NCBI GenBank assembly: GCA_047639315.1
Contig: JBLINQ010000007.1
Span: forward strand, 5,828 to 69,827
Reading direction: 5' to 3'
DNA from: S139-23 sp047639315
GTDB taxonomy: Bacteria; Planctomycetota; GCA-002687715; DRQF01
Length of the DNA: 64,000 bases
Shown here: piece by piece, positions 61,084-64,000 of the stretch
Position numbering within the stretch: the stretch's first letter is position 1
How the letters are laid out: every line of letters begins with the position of its first letter
Program-made: the position numbers and the translations under genes
The notes under the pieces: model-generated
What the model saw: the letters and a program-made list of their open reading frames with translations, nothing else
What the model was told of the DNA's origin: nothing
The model's database searches: none

Positions 61084-62181
61084 TTAGAATTTTGTTTGCT
61101 TGCCGAACATGTCGACGGTTTTGATGCCGTCCTTATCAATAAGTAGGCCAGCGGCTTTCTTGTCTTTGGTCCAAGTCGTGTCGATATCAATGACACGACG
61201 ATCAGAGTAGATCTCTTTGATTTCTGAGACCTTCGTATGGCCAATAACGATGGTCTTACCACCTAAGTTCTTGAGGATCTGATCGACGGCTTTGGAATCA
61301 GGTGTCGGGCCGTACTTTTCGGCGTGCTTGTCAAAATAGCCTCGATACCAAAGCGGCCCAGTACGTCCCCAAGTAAGTTCTGCAGCGTACTTCTTCTGAA
61401 TGTCTTTGCGTCGCTGGCCCAGCACCTGCTGAATCGCCCAATTCACACTCTGGTAGTCAACTTTCTTACTCGCGACCTGAGGAGAAACACCAGCATGGAC
61501 AAAAACAAACTCACCAATTCTGATCAGCGAGTTGCGGGTTCTGAGCCACCTGCCAATCTCGGTGTCCGGCCCAAGAAGATCCTTGATCTCAATGCCAAAT
61601 TTCGCGGCTGACTCTTTGTATTTGGGCGCGGTGTAGCGGACGTCCCCGCCCATCACCATGGCTTCGTGATTACCAATGAGAAAGTGAACGCGGCCACCGG
61701 CCTGCAGAGCTTCACGATCAAGGCGGTGAAAGAACAAGAGGACCTCGGTCACTTGTAAGCCACGATCAACAAAGTCACCAATGCAAACGAGGTGTCCTTT
61801 GCCGTAGGCCCAACGCCCCTTCTTGTCGACAATGTGGTTGGTTTTCAGAAACCGGAGAACGCGCTCGTACTCGCCCTCAACATCGGAGATGGCAAAGAGC
61901 TTCTTTGGCATCTTCCAGATTGCCGGGGATGGTTTATGGGTTTGAAGAAGTAGCTTCTTTCCCAATAGCTCTTGGAATTGGGGAAGCACAATCGGTTTAC
62001 CCTTGGCAAACGCCTGTGATTGAACTTCTCCCTGGTCAATCCACTTGGCTAAGACGCTGCCATTGTTCTGGATGAAGAGATGAGGCGCTTCGTTCAGTGA
62101 CTCTTGAGCTTGGGGCTGAGAGGCAAGAGCCTGTTGCGATGAGAGAAAGAGAATAATGAGAATTGAGCGCAATGACAGCAT
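61084..62181 (-). CDS. secreted Ser/Thr-phosphatase-like metallophosphoesterase
   Basis: A 365-residue metal-dependent phosphatase of the Shewanella-like type. Signal peptide MLSLRSILIILFLSSQQALAS. The two-metal site motifs are complete: FAISDVEGEYERV (usually SDxHG), VCIGDFVDRGLQV (GDxVDRG), FLIGNHEAMVMGG (GNHE), FVHAGVSP and VIGHTKVSEI. In the first motif the His is Glu (SDVEGE), so one metal ligand differs. An exported phosphatase of this class would act on periplasmic or outer-surface phospho-esters. It is the first gene of a minus-strand run with the small membrane protein. Confidence 0.85.
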   Translation of the reverse strand: MLSLRSILIILFLSSQQALASQPQAQESLNEAPHLFIQNNGSVLAKWIDQGEVQSQAFAKGKPIVLPQFQELLGKKLLLQTHKPSPAIWKMPKKLFAISDVEGEYERVLRFLKTNHIVDKKGRWAYGKGHLVCIGDFVDRGLQVTEVLLFFHRLDREALQAGGRVHFLIGNHEAMVMGGDVRYTAPKYKESAAKFGIEIKDLLGPDTEIGRWLRTRNSLIRIGEFVFVHAGVSPQVASKKVDYQSVNWAIQQVLGQRRKDIQKKYAAELTWGRTGPLWYRGYFDKHAEKYGPTPDSKAVDQILKNLGGKTIVIGHTKVSEIKEIYSDRRVIDIDTTWTKDKKAAGLLIDKDGIKTVDMFGKQTKF

Positions 62182-62266
62182 CGTTAACGACCACCTGATG
62201 AATATGATTCTTCACAAGGTCTTCGATCCTACCATCGCACTCATCCTGATGTCAGACAGAAGTTTC

Positions 62267-63961
62267 CTATGGGGCGACAAGCATCCTCACACCATTAGAG
62301 CTCGCTGGACTTGGGAAGGTCTCATAGAACTGCAAGTAGAGGAGCGCGCCGGCAATCCCAGGCTCTTGACGACTGAGATTAGGCACTTGAAGTTCTCCTA
62401 AAATGTCAAAGCCGAAGTTCATTGAGAAGATCAAGTTTAAGGGGTCTACGGCGATCAAGAGTGGGAAGCCAAAGATCGAGAGATCGGCTGGCGCCAGGCT
62501 TACCCCAGCAATACCAAAAGCACCAGGTGACGCGCCGCTGCAAGTCAAAGACCCAGTCAGCGAGAACGGTCCGCCATCTGGGGTCCAGTCCAAGCGTAGT
62601 TTGGGGAAGTCACCCTCCGAAGTGTAGTGAAGGATTGGGCGTGTCGTCGCCGCGAAGACTCGGACCCGGCCTGCGTTGGGAGCGAATCCTGGCAAGCTTG
62701 GATTGCCAACATCCCGGCCAGGAACGCCAACAACGATGTCTTTGAAACCATCGCCATTGACATCACCAGCGCCGGAAACCGAGAAGCCAAGGGCATCCCC
62801 CGCACCGAGGGTCGCGGCCGTCACCATGGTATTGCCATTCCGACCGGAGAAGACGAAAGCCCGGCCACCTTGAATCGCGTTATTGCTGTCAAAGGGAGCG
62901 CCTACCAGAATATCTGCAAAGCCGTCGCCATTGGCATCGCCAAGGCCGCTTACAGAAAAGCCAAACTCATCGTCGGCTGAATCGCCATCAAAACGGTGAA
63001 GTAGCGTGCCGTCAATTCCAGAGAAGACACGGACACTTCCCGAACGTGGTCCATTTGGATTCTCTCTTGGCGAGCCAACGATGACATCATCGAAGCCATC
63101 CCGATTGACGTCATTGGCTCCATCAACAGAAGCGCCGAATGCGAAGAAAGGCGAGCCGCCCAGGTGAGTGCGAAGAAGAGAGCCATCGGCACCCGAGTAT
63201 ACTTCTGCAATTCCGACAACGCCGCCTCCCATAGGAGTGCCCGGTGATCCGATCAGGAAATCCTTGATTCCATCGGCATTGATATCACCTGCCGTACTCA
63301 CGGCTGCACCCAGAAAAGATCCGTTGGCGGCACCAAGGAAACTAAAGAGCATCGAGCCGTCAATTCCGGAAAAGACCTGGGCACTGCCAAAAATGGGCGC
63401 ACCTGGGCCACCGCCTAGTTGAGTCCTCGGGGCGCCGACGATCACGTCGTCAAATCCGTCGCCATTCACATCGCCAAGTCCATCAACAGCGTCACCGAAA
63501 GAGGCATTCGGGCCACCACCGTTCCAAGAATGAAGCAAGCTGCCATCAGCACCAGAGAAAACCTGGGCACTGCCGGCGTTCGAGCCATTGCTATCCGCTC
63601 CAGGAATCCCGATGATCACATCGGGAATGCCGTCACCATTGACATCACCAGCGCCAGCAAGGGCGGCACCGAACTCGTCCTGAGCTGCGGTGCCAGTGAA
63701 TGCACGGATCACCGACCCATCAACTCCCGAGAGGATTCGAGCGGCCCCGATCGCAGGGAATGCCCCGAAATCGCCAACCAAGAAATCATCAAAACCATCT
63801 CCGTTGACATCGCCCGCGTCACTGACCGAGCGCCCAAATTGGCGATCAGGCAATGCCCCATTGATGTTGTCATAGAGAGTAAACTGTGCCATCGCAAATG
63901 ACGACGTGAGGGCAAGCACCACCATTGAAGTGGCGAACGTTCGGAGTCTTTGAGGACGCAT
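62267..63961 (-). CDS. FG-GAP beta-propeller secreted protein
   Basis: A 564-residue secreted protein with signal peptide RTFATSMVVLALTSSFAMAQ. It has seven FG-GAP repeats (about residues 35-450), each with a calcium-binding loop of the form GDVNGDGFDD followed by VGAP or VGSP, as expected for a seven-bladed beta-propeller. The final 110 residues (SLTCSGASPGAFGIAGVSLA...) are a beta-rich domain common to planctomycete surface proteins. GGAG precedes the ATG. Such proteins are exported and usually bind protein or carbohydrate partners; the partner is not visible. Its downstream neighbour is the phosphoesterase gene. Confidence 0.9.
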   Translation of the reverse strand: MRPQRLRTFATSMVVLALTSSFAMAQFTLYDNINGALPDRQFGRSVSDAGDVNGDGFDDFLVGDFGAFPAIGAARILSGVDGSVIRAFTGTAAQDEFGAALAGAGDVNGDGIPDVIIGIPGADSNGSNAGSAQVFSGADGSLLHSWNGGGPNASFGDAVDGLGDVNGDGFDDVIVGAPRTQLGGGPGAPIFGSAQVFSGIDGSMLFSFLGAANGSFLGAAVSTAGDINADGIKDFLIGSPGTPMGGGVVGIAEVYSGADGSLLRTHLGGSPFFAFGASVDGANDVNRDGFDDVIVGSPRENPNGPRSGSVRVFSGIDGTLLHRFDGDSADDEFGFSVSGLGDANGDGFADILVGAPFDSNNAIQGGRAFVFSGRNGNTMVTAATLGAGDALGFSVSGAGDVNGDGFKDIVVGVPGRDVGNPSLPGFAPNAGRVRVFAATTRPILHYTSEGDFPKLRLDWTPDGGPFSLTGSLTCSGASPGAFGIAGVSLAPADLSIFGFPLLIAVDPLNLIFSMNFGFDILGELQVPNLSRQEPGIAGALLYLQFYETFPSPASSNGVRMLVAP

Positions 63962-64000
63962 GGAATGCTCCAGGATGAAATCGGCGAGGCACGCGCCTAG

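Noticed and set aside
1..64000. tRNA genes, CRISPR arrays, insertion sequences
   Set aside because: No T-loop motifs with cloverleaf context, no regular repeats with spacers and no transposase genes were found by eye.

Overview
The window reads as chromosome of a moderate-GC, Gram-negative-type bacterium, most likely a planctomycete or close relative. This rests on gene content, not on a marker gene: a seven-repeat FG-GAP secreted protein, an L-type lectin/MAM-like secreted protein, HEAT-repeat proteins, a VWA membrane protein, a sulfatase-like membrane giant, futalosine-type menaquinone synthesis (mqnA), type II secretion pseudopilins, and a sigma factor with a very long membrane-spanning C-terminal extension. 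No rRNA, tRNA, insertion sequence, prophage or CRISPR array was seen. Genes are dense and mostly in short operons.

Layout. 1-3.1 kb: four-gene minor/major pseudopilin operon (G-H-I-J order) ending in a strong terminator. 3.1-10.9 kb (minus): serS overlapping mqnA, a large secreted protein of unknown function, a FAD-dependent dehydrogenase, a rhomboid protease and hpt. 11-13 kb: divergent folD (lacking key catalytic residues) and a polyprenyl diphosphate synthase. 13-15.5 kb (minus): murA (Cys to Asp active site), tatA, a 71-residue protein and mobA. 15.5-20 kb (minus): a SET-domain methyltransferase followed by a 1324-residue Pls/PosA-type NRPS. 20-25.2 kb (minus): sucCD, then a HEAT membrane protein and pyruvate kinase. 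25.4-30 kb (minus): a 32-residue membrane peptide, HEAT lipoprotein, VWA protein and mnmA. 30-31 kb (plus): yajC and a YraN-family protein. 31-34 kb (minus): glycosyltransferase with a repetitive coiled-coil tail. 34.5-39.4 kb (plus): sulfatase-like membrane protein, LMW phosphatase, fructosamine-kinase-like protein. 39.4-44 kb: divergent TPR/HExxH lipoprotein and a secreted protein that ends in a GspG-like calcium loop. 44-46.7 kb (minus): miaB-ribD. 46.95-47.3 kb: a probable untranslated RNA with its own terminator. 47.3-50.6 kb: enoyl-CoA hydratase-like enzyme and lectin-like secreted protein. 50.7-54 kb (minus): sigma factor/membrane/Ig-like fusion. 54-64 kb: VOC lipoprotein and divergent AraC/GyrI regulator, alpha/beta hydrolase, CAP-like protein, a membrane-anchored repeat protein, a small membrane protein, a metallophosphoesterase, and the FG-GAP protein.

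The best candidates for something new are: (1) the sigma factor continuous with a membrane segment and about nine carboxypeptidase-regulatory-like domains, with a good internal ribosome site just before the membrane segment; (2) the Pls-like NRPS paired with a SET methyltransferase; (3) a non-pilin secreted protein ending in a GspG-type calcium loop; (4) the orphan RNA at 46.95-47.3 kb; and (5) a FolD that appears unable to act as a cyclohydrolase. All functional statements come from reading motifs by eye; no database search was run.
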